A stretch of 53,967 bases of DNA from Magnetospirillum sp. WYHS-4 (GTDB lineage Bacteria; Pseudomonadota; Alphaproteobacteria; Rhodospirillales; GLO-3), in NCBI GenBank assembly GCA_039908345.1, contig JAMOBD010000015.1:1-53967 (forward strand), written 5' to 3'. Positions 46,681 through 53,967 of this stretch are shown here, piece after piece. How positions within the stretch are numbered: position 1 is the first letter of the stretch; each line of letters opens with the position of its first letter. The notes below the pieces were generated by a model. It made no database searches, had not been told where the DNA came from, and saw nothing but the letters and a program-made list of their open reading frames with translations. The translations under genes were made by a program, and so were the position numbers.

Positions 46681-47133
46681 CGCCGGTGGGCTACTTGGCC
46701 CCTTCGGTCGAGAAGCGCTCGGCGCTCGGCATGCTGTTCTCCTCGACCCGTTTTCCCGGCCGCGCGCCTCCGGGGTACGTCGCGCTCACCGCCTTTGTGG
46801 GGGGGCGCCCGCCAACCGGAGCCGGCCCGTCTGCCCGTCCCCGAACTGAAGGCTCTCGCCATGGGGGAGGCTCGGGCGTTGCTGGGCGTCACCGGCCCCC
46901 CGGTCGTCGCCCGCAGCCGTTACTGGATGCGCGGCCTGCCCCAGTACGGGATGGACCATGCCGTAAGGCTGGAAACCCTGCGCGGCCTGGAGGAATCCCA
47001 TGCCGGCCTGTTCGTCACCGGGAACTTCCTGGCCGGCATGTCCACCACGGCCTGCATCGCCCAGGATTTGGCCACCGCCCGGCGGGCAGCCGCCTATCTC
47101 GGCGACGGAGAAATGCCAAGCTCCTTGACGGGG
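46681..47133 (+). pseudogene. C-terminal fragment of a HemY-type protoporphyrinogen oxidase
   Basis: Plus strand reads GYLAPSVEKRSALGMLFSST, RFPGRAPPGYVALTAFVGG, then at a run of eight G (46798-46805 region) the frame changes to GGARQPEPARLPVPELKALA, EARALLGVTGPPVVARSRYW, RGLPQYGMDHAVRL and LFVTGNFLAGMSTTACIAQD, the FAD-binding end of PPOX. The N-terminal two thirds are absent. The functional haem-synthesis gene must be elsewhere. Confidence 0.82.
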
Positions 47134-47145
47134 GGCATGAAAATG

Positions 47146-47161
47146 GTCATCAATCGATGAC
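47146..47161. promoter_or_regulatory. Palindromic operator candidate of vapBC
   Basis: GTCATC-AATC-GATGAC is a perfect inverted repeat 26 bases before the vapB ATG, behind a TTGACG (47125-47130). VapB-type antitoxins usually bind such dyads to repress their own operon. Confidence 0.6.
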
Positions 47162-47187
47162 ATATCGGATGCGCCTGAAGGAGCCCA

Positions 47188-47388
47188 ATGGCGATGCGCA
47201 CGACGCTGGCCCTCGACGACGAACTGCTGTCCAAGGCCCAGGCCTTCACGGGATTGACGGAAAAGACGGCGCTGGTCCGGGAAGCTCTCAAAGCGCTCAT
47301 CGAGCGCGAGAGCGCGCGGCGACTGGCCCGGCTCGGCGGCAGCGAGCCGGATCTGGCGCCGCCGCCCCGGCGACGGAAACCGGCGTGA
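47188..47388 (+). CDS. vapB: VapB-like antitoxin
   Basis: 66 residues. N-terminal ribbon-helix-helix/AbrB-like DNA-binding part of the DUF2191 kind (MRTTLALDDELLSKAQAFTG, KTALVREALKALIERESARR) and a Pro/Arg-rich tail that would wrap the toxin. AAGGAG lies seven bases upstream. Overlaps vapC by four bases, the standard arrangement. Confidence 0.88.
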   Translation: MAMRTTLALDDELLSKAQAFTGLTEKTALVREALKALIERESARRLARLGGSEPDLAPPPRRRKPA

Positions 47389-47753
47389 TCCTGGTCGATA
47401 CATCGGTCTGGGTCGATCATCTCCGCGCGGGCGATGCCGGGCTGGCTACGCTTCTCGGCAGGGGGGAGGTCCTGACCCATCCCTTCGTGATCGGCGAAAT
47501 CGCCCTCGGCGGGTTGCGGCACCGCCACCAAGTTCTCGACGCTTTGGGGAATCTTCCCCAGGTTTGCGTCGCGACCGACCGGGAGGCGCTTCACTTCATC
47601 GACCGCCACAAGATACATGGCCTGGGAGTCGGCTATGTCGATGTCCATCTACTGGCCGCCGTCAAGCTGACGGCCGAGGCTGCGCTGTGGACGCGGGACA
47701 GGAATCTTCTCCGGGTTGCCGCTCGTCTGGACCTTGCCGCGACTCTTTCCTGA
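47385..47753 (+). CDS. vapC: VapC-like PIN-domain toxin
   Basis: 122 residues from GTG 47385. PIN-domain acidic residues are present: ILVDTSVWVDHL (first Asp), FVIGEIALGG (Glu), GVGYVDVHLLAA (Asp) and LWTRDRNLLRVA (Asp). Ribonuclease toxin, usually cutting tRNA or rRNA. Intact, unlike the neighbours on both sides, so selection on the pair seems to continue. Confidence 0.92.
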   Translation: MILVDTSVWVDHLRAGDAGLATLLGRGEVLTHPFVIGEIALGGLRHRHQVLDALGNLPQVCVATDREALHFIDRHKIHGLGVGYVDVHLLAAVKLTAEAALWTRDRNLLRVAARLDLAATLS

Positions 47754-47754
47754 C

Positions 47755-48233
47755 GAGCCAGGGGGGCCGGTTCCGCAGCATGAATTCCGGCGTGATCTCG
47801 ACCAGCCCCTCCGCCGCCGCGATGCCATCCTGGGCCCCCAGCCAGGCGCCCTTGCGGCCCCGCAGGTCGTCGTGAAACCCCGGATCGGTGGAATCCCGCC
47901 CCAGCCGCCTTGAGGGAAATGGCCCGCGCCTCATCCAGGAGGGTTCCGTTGGTTCCGATCACCGGCATCAGCTCCCGCGAGGCGCAAGCCCCAACCAGAA
48001 CCTCCAGGTCGGCGCGCAGCAGCGGCTCCCCGCCGGTCAGCACGACCATGGCCCCGGGCGCCGAACGGGCCAGGCCGTCGATGACCGCCAGGGCCTCGTC
48101 CGGCGTCATCTCCCCCTCGCCGCCGGCCCGCCGCTGCTCGGCGTCGAGGTAGCAGGCCAGGTTGCAGGCCCGAGTCAGGTTCCAGGAGACCAGCCGGACA
48201 CCAAGCCGTCGAAGCTGCTCGAAGGCCCGCTCC
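47755..48233 (-). pseudogene. Broken radical SAM enzyme fragment
   Basis: Minus strand reads RAFEQLRRLGVRLVSWNLTR, ACNLACYLDAEQRRAGGEGE, MVVLTGGEPLLRADLEVLVG, VIGTNGTLLDEARAISLKAA; then a frame change to DSTDPGFHDDLRGRKGAWLG. The Fe-S motif should be CxxxCxxC but reads C-N-L-A-C-Y-L, apparently missing three residues including the third cysteine. Resembles the N-terminal half of NirJ/PqqE-type enzymes. Ends overlap neither vapC nor hepT. Confidence 0.8.
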
Positions 48234-48578
48234 TCAATCCTCCCCGGCCAGCATCTCCCGGACGGCGGTGCCGAGGACCGGCAGATGTTCGCGAACGATC
48301 TCCTTGAGGAGGCCGGGATCGACGCGGTGATAGGCGTGGCGGAGCTCGTTGCCGAGGTCGGCGACCTTGCGCCATGCGATATTCGGATACCGCCCCTTCC
48401 GCTCGTTTGGAATGTGGCGGCTCGCCTCGGAGACGATCTCCAGTTCGCGCTCGATGGCCCGATAGACCGTCGGATTGGTCTCGAAACCGTCCAGCGGCAC
48501 CAGCCGCAAGTGGCCCTCGACGGCCTCGATGGCATCCGCGATGTCGATCAGGCGGGCCTTCAGGGACCGGAAAGCCAT
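48234..48578 (-). CDS. hepT: HepT-like (DUF86) HEPN ribonuclease toxin
   Basis: 114 residues from ATG 48578. All-helical HEPN fold: LKARLIDIADAIEAVEGHLR, VYRAIERELEIVSEASRHIP and IAWRKVADLGNELRHAYHRV. The usual RxxxxHxY motif appears here as G-NELR-HAY, with Gly in the place of the first Arg. I recall this variant in a DUF86 subgroup. Paired with MntA in intact systems, which AMPylates HepT to silence it; here the partner is damaged. Confidence 0.85.
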   Translation of the reverse strand: MAFRSLKARLIDIADAIEAVEGHLRLVPLDGFETNPTVYRAIERELEIVSEASRHIPNERKGRYPNIAWRKVADLGNELRHAYHRVDPGLLKEIVREHLPVLGTAVREMLAGED

Positions 48579-48785
48579 CAGAACACCCTTTCCGCTTCGG
48601 CCTCGATGGCCTCCTTGAGGGCCGGGTGCAGGGAGCGGCGGGTCGCGATATCGACAGGCACGTGGATGGAATCCTCCAGGAAATACCGGATTTCCAGGAG
48701 GTCGAACAACGAGAAGCGGCCCGATTCCTCCGCGGAGGCGGGCCTCCCTGGCCCTCAGTTCGGAGATGGCGGTTCGACGGTCCAT
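48578..48785 (-). pseudogene. MntA-like nucleotidyltransferase antitoxin with internal deletion
   Basis: Opens MDRRTAISELRAREARLRGG from ATG 48785 and ends, in another frame, GRFSLFDLLEIRYFLEDSIH, VPVDIATRRSLHPALKEAIE, AEAERVF with its stop overlapping the hepT start. The central part, with the catalytic GSxxRGxxxxxSDxD of MNT enzymes (about 30 residues), is missing and the frame is broken (208 bases in total). Confidence 0.82.
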
Positions 48786-48841
48786 GGGCCGAGTATACGG
48801 CCGGCCGGCCGGCGTCCTCAAGCCCTCCGGCCCCTCTTGTT

Positions 48842-48921
48842 CTACTCCTCCTCGTCCTCGGCGACGCCGTACTGCTTCAGCTTGTTGCGCAACGTCAGCC
48901 GGGATATGTCGAGGCGCTTGG
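48842..48921 (-). pseudogene. Fis-type HTH tail fragment
   Basis: Minus strand reads KRLDISRLTLRNKLKQYGVA followed by EDEEE and a stop. This is the C-terminal HTH of NtrC-family or Fis-like regulators (LGISRxTLRxKLxxYG). It is joined in frame to IS66 transposase sequence; the rest of the regulator is gone. Confidence 0.7.
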
Positions 48922-49132
48922 CGGCCAGGGTGGTATCGGCGAGATCGGCGCGGCGCCGCCCGATACGGATGGCCCGCTTCAGCAGCGCCATGATGGCCGG
49001 CGCCAGGGCGACATCGCCGCTGTCGATCACATACTGAATATCGCGCGGCAGGGGAGCAAGGCAGACCTGATGATCCTTGGCCGCCCACCCCATCTGGGCG
49101 CCGAGGCGGTCGGACACCCAGAAATCGGGCCG
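48922..49132 (-). pseudogene. IS66 transposase fragment
   Basis: Minus strand reads RPDFWVSDRLGAQMGWAAKD, HQVCLAPLPRDIQYVIDSGD, LKRAIRIGRRRADLADTTLA. This is the central DDE part of IS66 transposases, with the second catalytic Asp in WVSD. The sequence from 49133 to 49237 in the same frame (CGRYGLKITKSGRKSG) could not be assigned. No inverted repeats or partner ORFs seen. Confidence 0.75.
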
Positions 49133-49285
49133 GACCCCCGATTTTCGCCCCGATTTTGTGATTTTCAGGCCGTAGCGCCCGCAACCGCGATGGCTGAAAT
49201 CCGCAAGCGTCGCGTGCCGCCATCCTGCCAACGGCATGGGAACGGGGCAAGGGCGGCAATTCCGCCAGGCGCCTGCGCTCCCGGT

Positions 49286-49882
49286 TCAGGCGAAGCAGGC
49301 GGCGACCAGGCGGCGGAAGGCTTCGGCGCGATGGCTCATCTCGTGCTTTTCGGCCGGTTCCATCTCGGCGAAGGTGATCTGTCGGTCCTTGGGCAAGAAG
49401 ATCGGATCGTAGCCGAAACCCTTGTCGCCCCGCGGCGGCCAGGTCACGGTCCCGAAGACCTTGCCCTGAAAGGTCTCGCAATGGCCGTCGGGCCAGCAGA
49501 GCGCCAGCACGCAGGCGAAATGGGCCCGGTGGTCGTCGACGCCGGCCAGGGCGTTCCAGACCTTCTTCATGGCGAGCCCGAAATCCTTTTCCGGGCCCGC
49601 CCAGCGGGCCGAATGGATGCCCGGCTTGCCCCCCAGGGCTTCCACCGCCAGGCCCGAATCGTCGGCCAGGGCGGGCAGGCCCGACGCCTGGGCCGCCGCC
49701 CGGGCCTTGATGAGGGCGTTTTCGACGAAGTTCCAGCCGGTTTCCTCCGGCTCGGCCAGGCCCAGGGCGCCGGCCGACACAACTTCGACCCCGAAGGGCG
49801 CCAGCAGCTCGCCGATTTCCCGGACCTTGCCGGCGTTGTGGCTGGCGATGACCAGCTTCCCGTCTTCAAAGCGACGCGCCAT
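49286..49882 (-). CDS. rdgB: dITP/XTP pyrophosphatase RdgB
   Basis: Removes deaminated purine triphosphates from the nucleotide pool. 198 residues from ATG 49882: [61 protein letters not shown] and the core [13 protein letters not shown], ending [15 protein letters not shown]. Overlaps rph by one base in an ATGA-like join, the usual rph-rdgB order. Confidence 0.96.
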   Translation of the reverse strand: MARRFEDGKLVIASHNAGKVREIGELLAPFGVEVVSAGALGLAEPEETGWNFVENALIKARAAAQASGLPALADDSGLAVEALGGKPGIHSARWAGPEKDFGLAMKKVWNALAGVDDHRAHFACVLALCWPDGHCETFQGKVFGTVTWPPRGDKGFGYDPIFLPKDRQITFAEMEPAEKHEMSHRAEAFRRLVAACFA

Positions 49883-50607
49883 CAGGGCTGCTCCAGCCCC
49901 AGGACCTGGCGTTGCAGACCGGTCAGGTGGTCGACGCCCCAGCGGGCCAGTCCCAGAAGGTCGAGGAACTGGGTCTCGCTGAACGGCCGGTCCTCGGCGG
50001 TACCCTGGATTTCCACGATGCCGCCCTTGGCGGTGAGCACGAAATTGGCGTCGGCCTCGGCATCCGAATCCTCGGCGTAGTCCAGATCCAGCAGGGCATG
50101 CCCCTTGTAGAGCCCGCAAGACACCGCGGCCACCTGGTCGACCAGTGGGATGGCCTTCAGCATGCCCAGTTCCACCAGTCGCCGGAAAGCCAGATGCAAG
50201 GCCACGTAGGCCCCGGTGATGGAAGCGGTGCGGGTGCCGCCGTCGGCCTGGATGACGTCGCAGTCGATGCGCACCTGGATCTCGCCCATGGCCTTCAGGT
50301 CGGTAACCGCCCGGAGGGAACGGCCGATCAGGCGCTGGATTTCCTGGCTGCGCCCCGACTGCCCGCCCTTGGCGGCCTCGCGCGCCGTGCGCTGGGAGGT
50401 GGCGCGGGGCAGCATGCCGTATTCGGCCGTCACCCAGCCGTGGCCGGCGTCGCGCAGCCAACTGGGCAGGCGGTCCTCGACGGACGCGAGGCAAAGCACG
50501 TGGGTGTCGCCGAACCGCACCAGGCAAGAGCCTTCGGCGTACTTGTTGACGTCAGGTTCCAGCGCCACGGTGCGGAGCTGGTCTAGGGCGCGGCCGGAAG
50601 GTCTCAT
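49882..50607 (-). CDS. rph: Ribonuclease PH
   Basis: Phosphate-dependent trimming of tRNA 3' ends. 241 residues from ATG 50607: [88 protein letters not shown] and [19 protein letters not shown]. Complete. Divergent from hrcA with 88 bases between. Confidence 0.97.
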   Translation of the reverse strand: MRPSGRALDQLRTVALEPDVNKYAEGSCLVRFGDTHVLCLASVEDRLPSWLRDAGHGWVTAEYGMLPRATSQRTAREAAKGGQSGRSQEIQRLIGRSLRAVTDLKAMGEIQVRIDCDVIQADGGTRTASITGAYVALHLAFRRLVELGMLKAIPLVDQVAAVSCGLYKGHALLDLDYAEDSDAEADANFVLTAKGGIVEIQGTAEDRPFSETQFLDLLGLARWGVDHLTGLQRQVLGLEQP

Positions 50608-50695
50608 CTGGGGTTCCTCGGGCGAATCGTTGACCTCGGAAGCTAGCGCGGTCGGGCTTGCGCGTAAACCCCAGCTTTCATAGAGTCCGCCCCGC

Positions 50696-51736
50696 ATGAT
50701 TACCGAACTCAACGAACGCTCGCGCGAGGTCTTCCGTCAGATCGTCGACGCCTACCTGGAAACGGGGGAACCCGTGGGCTCGCGCACGGTGGCGCGACGG
50801 CTGCGCATGGCCCTGTCCCCGGCCACCATCCGCAACACCATGGCCGACCTGGAGGAGGCCGGGCTGTTGTTCGCCCCCCATACCTCGGCCGGGCGCCTGC
50901 CCACCGAGCCGGGGCTCCGGCTGTTCGTCGACGGGCTCTTGGAGGTCGGCAACCTGACCGACGCCGAACGGCGCGACATCGACGCCAAGTGCGCCGCTTC
51001 CGGCCAGAGCCTGGAAGGCGTGCTGGAACAGGCGTCTTCCACCCTGTCCGGCCTGTCCCACTGCGCCGGGCTGGTGGTGGCGCCCAAGACCGACAGTCCG
51101 CTCCGCCATATCGAACTCGTTTCCTTGAGCCCCGGCCGCGCCCTGGTGGTGATGGTCACCGAAAACGGCGTGGTGGAAAACCGCATCATCGAGACGCCGC
51201 CAGGCCTGCCTCCGTCCGCCCTGGTGCAGGCCAGCAACTTCCTTTCGGCGCGCCTGGTCGGGCGCACCCTGGCGGAAGCCCAGGACGAGATCGTCCGCGA
51301 ACTGCGGGACCACCGCGCCCAGTTGGACGAACTGACCGCCAAGGTGGTGGCGACCGGCCTGGCCACCTGGGCCGGCGATCCCAAGGAAGGTTCGCTGATC
51401 GTGCGCGGCCAGGCCAACCTTCTGGGCGACATCGGCGCGCTCGCCGACCTGGAACAGATCCGCGGCCTGTTCGCCGCCCTGGAGACCAAGGAGTCGGTGC
51501 TGAAGCTGCTCTCCCTTGCGGACTCGGCGGAAGGAGTCCAAATCTTCATCGGCGCCGACAGCCAACTGTTCGGCGTGGCGGGCTGCTCGGCCATCGTCGG
51601 GCCCTACCGCGACGCCCGCAACCGGGTGGTCGGCGCCATCGGGGTCATCGGCCCGACGCGGATGAACTACGCCCGCATCATTCCGATGGTGGATTACACG
51701 GCCCAGGTCATCGGGCGGCTGATTTCAGGGGGATAG
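50696..51736 (+). CDS. hrcA: Heat-inducible transcription repressor HrcA
   Basis: 346 residues. N-terminal winged HTH ([54 protein letters not shown]), then the GAF-like dimer domain with insertion, ending [16 protein letters not shown] and [20 protein letters not shown]. Represses groEL/dnaK-type operons through CIRCE. No CIRCE element was found before hrcA itself in 50608-50695. Confidence 0.95.
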   Translation: MITELNERSREVFRQIVDAYLETGEPVGSRTVARRLRMALSPATIRNTMADLEEAGLLFAPHTSAGRLPTEPGLRLFVDGLLEVGNLTDAERRDIDAKCAASGQSLEGVLEQASSTLSGLSHCAGLVVAPKTDSPLRHIELVSLSPGRALVVMVTENGVVENRIIETPPGLPPSALVQASNFLSARLVGRTLAEAQDEIVRELRDHRAQLDELTAKVVATGLATWAGDPKEGSLIVRGQANLLGDIGALADLEQIRGLFAALETKESVLKLLSLADSAEGVQIFIGADSQLFGVAGCSAIVGPYRDARNRVVGAIGVIGPTRMNYARIIPMVDYTAQVIGRLISGG

Positions 51737-51743
51737 GAAGACC

Positions 51744-52460
51744 ATGTCCGACGAAAACGCGAACGCCGCAACCCAGGAGACTCCGGCCGCCGAGGCTCCC
51801 GCCGCCGAAACCGCCCCGCCCGAGGCCGAGGCCCCGGCCCCCGACGCCCGCCTGGCCGAACTGGAAGCCAAGGTGGCGGACCTGGACGACAAGTGGCGTC
51901 GCTCCCTCGCCGAAGCCGAAAACGTGCGCCGCCGCGCCGAACGGGACAAGCAGGATGCCGCCAAGTACGGCACCGCCGGCTTCGCCAAGGAAATGCTGAG
52001 CGTCGCCGACAACCTGGCCCGCGCGCTGGCCAGCGTCGACGAGGCGGCGCGGGCCGCCCACGAGGGCCTGGCCAACCTCTGGACCGGCATCGAGATGACC
52101 CAGCGCGACATGCTGAACGCCTTCGAGCGCTTAGGCGTCAAGCCGGTGGCGGCGGAAGGCCAGCGACTCAATCCCCATGTCCACGAAGCGATGATGGAAC
52201 TGGACAATCCCAACGTCCCGGCCGGCACGGTGCTGCACGTGGCGCAGACCGGCTACATCCTGCACGACCGGCTCTTGCGCCCGGCCAAGGTGGTGGTTTC
52301 CAAGGGCGGCCCCAAGGAAGCCCCGCCCCCCGCCCCCGAAGCCAAGGCCGAAAGCCACCCCCACGGCCACCACGGCCACAAGGCCAAGGAGAAGGCCCAG
52401 GCCTACGAAGGCAAGGCGGAGGACAAGGACAAGGGCGCCCAGCTGGACGAGAAGCTGTAG
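51744..52460 (+). CDS. grpE: Nucleotide exchange factor GrpE
   Basis: 238 residues. N-terminal low-complexity Ala/Glu/Pro, a long coiled-coil (KVADLDDKWRRSLAEAENVR, RRAERDKQDAAKYGTAGFAK) and the beta domain binding DnaK (LNPHVHEAMMELDNPNVPAG, VAQTGYILHDRLLRPAKVVV). A long charged tail with HPHGHHGHKAKEKAQ, His-rich and longer than usual. ADP release factor of DnaK. Seven bases after hrcA, so one transcript. Confidence 0.96.
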   Translation: MSDENANAATQETPAAEAPAAETAPPEAEAPAPDARLAELEAKVADLDDKWRRSLAEAENVRRRAERDKQDAAKYGTAGFAKEMLSVADNLARALASVDEAARAAHEGLANLWTGIEMTQRDMLNAFERLGVKPVAAEGQRLNPHVHEAMMELDNPNVPAGTVLHVAQTGYILHDRLLRPAKVVVSKGGPKEAPPPAPEAKAESHPHGHHGHKAKEKAQAYEGKAEDKDKGAQLDEKL

Positions 52461-52518
52461 GAAGCCCGCCCGCCTCGCGGCGCTTTCCGAAGGCGGCGAA
52501 TCCCGCTAGACAGAAGCC

Positions 52519-53967
52519 ATGGCTCTGCTGCGTTCCATCGCCACCGTCGGCGGCATGACGATGATAAGCCGCATCCTGGGCTTCGTCCGGGATGTGCTGG
52601 TGGCCGCCGCCCTGGGCGCCGGGCCGGTGGCCGATGCCTTCTTCGTCGCCTTCAAGTTCCCCAACCTGTTCCGCCGCCTGTTCGCCGAAGGGGCCTTCAG
52701 CCTGGCCTTCGTGCCCATCCAGGCCGGCATCGTCGAGACCGAAGGCCGGGACGCCGCCCGCGCCTTCGCCGAACAGGCCTTCGCGGTGCTGCTCTGGGCC
52801 CTGCTGGTCCTGGTGCTGGCGGTGGAAGTCGCCATGCCTTGGATATTGATGGCCTTCGTGCCCGGTTTCCTGGGCGAGCCGGGCAAGTTCGATCTGACCG
52901 TCGAACTGACCCGCATCACCTTTCCCTACATCCTGTTCATCTCGCTGGTCTCGCTGCTGGGCGGCGTGCTCAATTCCCTGCACCGCTTCGCCGCCGCCGC
53001 TTTCGCCCCGGCGCTGCTGAACCTTTGCCTGATCGGCGCCGTCCTGGGGCTGGGCAAGATCCTGCCCACCGCCGGCCATGCCCTGGCCTGGGGGGTTGCG
53101 GCGGCCGGCGTCGTGCAGTTCGCCTGGCTCTATGGCGCCGCCTGGCGGGCCGGCATCCGCGTCCGCTGGGTGCGTCCCCGCCTGACGCCCCAGGTGCGCA
53201 TCTTGCTGAAGCGCATGGTGCCGGTGGCGGTGGGGGCGGGTATCTACCAGATCAACCTGGTGGCCGACACGGTGCTGGCTTCCCTGCTGCCGTCCGGGTC
53301 CATATCATACCTGTTCTACGCCGACCGCGTGACCCAACTGCCCTTGGGGGTGGTCGGGGTGGCGGTGGGTACCGCCCTGCTGCCCCTGATGGCGCGCCAG
53401 CTCAGGGCAGGCAAGGTGGCCGAGGCCCTTTACAACCAGAACCGGGCCATCGAGGTGGCCTTCCTGTTCACCCTGCCGGCGGCGGTGGCGCTGGCGGTGG
53501 CCGCCGATCCCATCGTGCGGGTGCTGTTCCAGCGCGGCCACTTCGGGCCCGAACAGGCGGGCGCCACCGCCGGGGCCCTGGCCGCCTTCGCCTTGGGCCT
53601 GCCCGCCTATGTGCTGGTCAAGGCCCTGTCGCCCGGCTTCTACGCCCGCGAGGACACGCGGACCCCGGTCAAGGTGGCCGCGCTCTGCATGGGGCTGAAC
53701 ATCGCCTTCAACCTGGTGCTGATGTGGCCCTTCAAGCATGTGGGCATCGCCATCGGCACCGTGCTGTCGGCCTGGATCAACGCGGGCATTCTGGCCTACC
53801 TGTTGGGCAGGCGCGGCCATCTGGAGCCGGACGCGCGCCTGAAATCGCGCCTGCCGCGCGGCCTGGCCGCCAGCCTCGCCATGGGCGCGGTGCTGTGGGG
53901 GACGATGATGGCGCTCGATCCCTGGCTGGCGGGCGGGGAAGCGACGCGGGCGGCGGCGCTGGCGGTC
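52519..53967 (+). CDS. murJ: Lipid II flippase MurJ (truncated by window edge)
   Basis: The frame is open to the right edge; 483 codons are visible. Opens MALLRSIATVGGMTMISRIL with the MviN/MurJ hallmark GFVRDVLVAAALGAGPVADAFF and FRRLFAEGAFSLAFVPI, and later ITFPYILFISLVSLLGGVLN, LVADTVLASLLPSGSISYLF, YADRVTQLPLGVVGVAVGTALLP and FYAREDTRTPVKVA. Flips the peptidoglycan precursor across the inner membrane. About 11-12 of the expected 14 helices lie in the window. Confidence 0.95.
   Translation, partial: MALLRSIATVGGMTMISRILGFVRDVLVAAALGAGPVADAFFVAFKFPNLFRRLFAEGAFSLAFVPIQAGIVETEGRDAARAFAEQAFAVLLWALLVLVLAVEVAMPWILMAFVPGFLGEPGKFDLTVELTRITFPYILFISLVSLLGGVLNSLHRFAAAAFAPALLNLCLIGAVLGLGKILPTAGHALAWGVAAAGVVQFAWLYGAAWRAGIRVRWVRPRLTPQVRILLKRMVPVAVGAGIYQINLVADTVLASLLPSGSISYLFYADRVTQLPLGVVGVAVGTALLPLMARQLRAGKVAEALYNQNRAIEVAFLFTLPAAVALAVAADPIVRVLFQRGHFGPEQAGATAGALAAFALGLPAYVLVKALSPGFYAREDTRTPVKVAALCMGLNIAFNLVLMWPFKHVGIAIGTVLSAWINAGILAYLLGRRGHLEPDARLKSRLPRGLAASLAMGAVLWGTMMALDPWLAGGEATRAAALAV

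Noticed and set aside
46681-46740. Minus-strand MPSAERFSTEGAK reading before the molybdopterin fragment
   Set aside because: The plus strand over the same bases is clear PPOX sequence (VEKRSALGMLFSSTRF), so this minus reading is most likely a shadow with a stop behind it.
50608-50695. Possible CIRCE element before hrcA
   Set aside because: No TTAGCACTC-N9-GAGTGCTAA or close variant is present in the 88 bases.

Overview
The window looks like chromosome of a GC-rich alphaproteobacterium, most likely a Rhodospirillales member related to the magnetospirilla. The basis is the trmD-rplS block with a RimM domain, a class I lysyl-tRNA synthetase, a B12-dependent ribonucleotide reductase, a DUF2336 protein, an ornithine decarboxylase with a long structured leader like the alphaproteobacterial speF element, a GTTC-N7-GTTC LexA box and a hrcA-grpE pair. 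No magnetosome genes, rRNA, tRNA or CRISPR array are visible. Family assignments come from reading motifs, not from searches.

Left part (1-9.3 kb): a RimM domain is fused in frame to the N-terminus of a glycerolipid acyltransferase, followed by trmD, rplS and leuC. In the place where leuD often follows leuC sits a coupled ATPase/DUF4276 pair that resembles two-gene OLD-like defence modules; a decayed copy of the leuC end plus the ATPase start lies just behind it. A minus-strand cluster of small envelope or stress proteins follows (HMA-like protein, UspA, TerC, an amphipathic repeat protein, an HMA-like membrane protein and a DUF5132-like protein).

Middle part (9.3-36 kb): btaBA for betaine lipid synthesis, a UspA protein, an uncharacterised two-gene operon behind a LexA box, an S24 regulator, a class IV aminotransferase, lysS, thiE, an OmpA lipoprotein, a cupredoxin-like lipoprotein, dciA, mutY, apt, a cytochrome c, a DUF2336 protein, an orphan TRAP-type binding protein, the speF-like leader and ornithine decarboxylase, nrdJ, a 2Fe-2S ferredoxin, a phenylacetate-CoA ligase, an HPP membrane protein near an FNR-type box, two unknown membrane-anchored proteins, rpe, a PAS-LuxR regulator and an ArsR regulator.

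Right part (36-54 kb): a PAS histidine kinase without a partner regulator, a NIT-domain chemoreceptor, and a DUF2249 / 12-TM NnrS-like / hemerythrin operon behind a perfect FNR-type box, together suggesting nitrogen-oxide or low-oxygen physiology. Then come a DHH phosphoesterase and a CtpA protease. From 45.48 to 49.2 kb lies a gene graveyard: pieces of an ISAzo13-type transposase, a DUF255 protein, a molybdopterin enzyme, a protoporphyrinogen oxidase, a radical SAM enzyme, an IS66 transposase and a Fis-type HTH abut each other, interspersed with an intact vapBC pair and a hepT gene whose mntA partner is deleted. Ordinary housekeeping genes resume with rdgB, rph, hrcA, grpE and murJ, the last running off the right edge.
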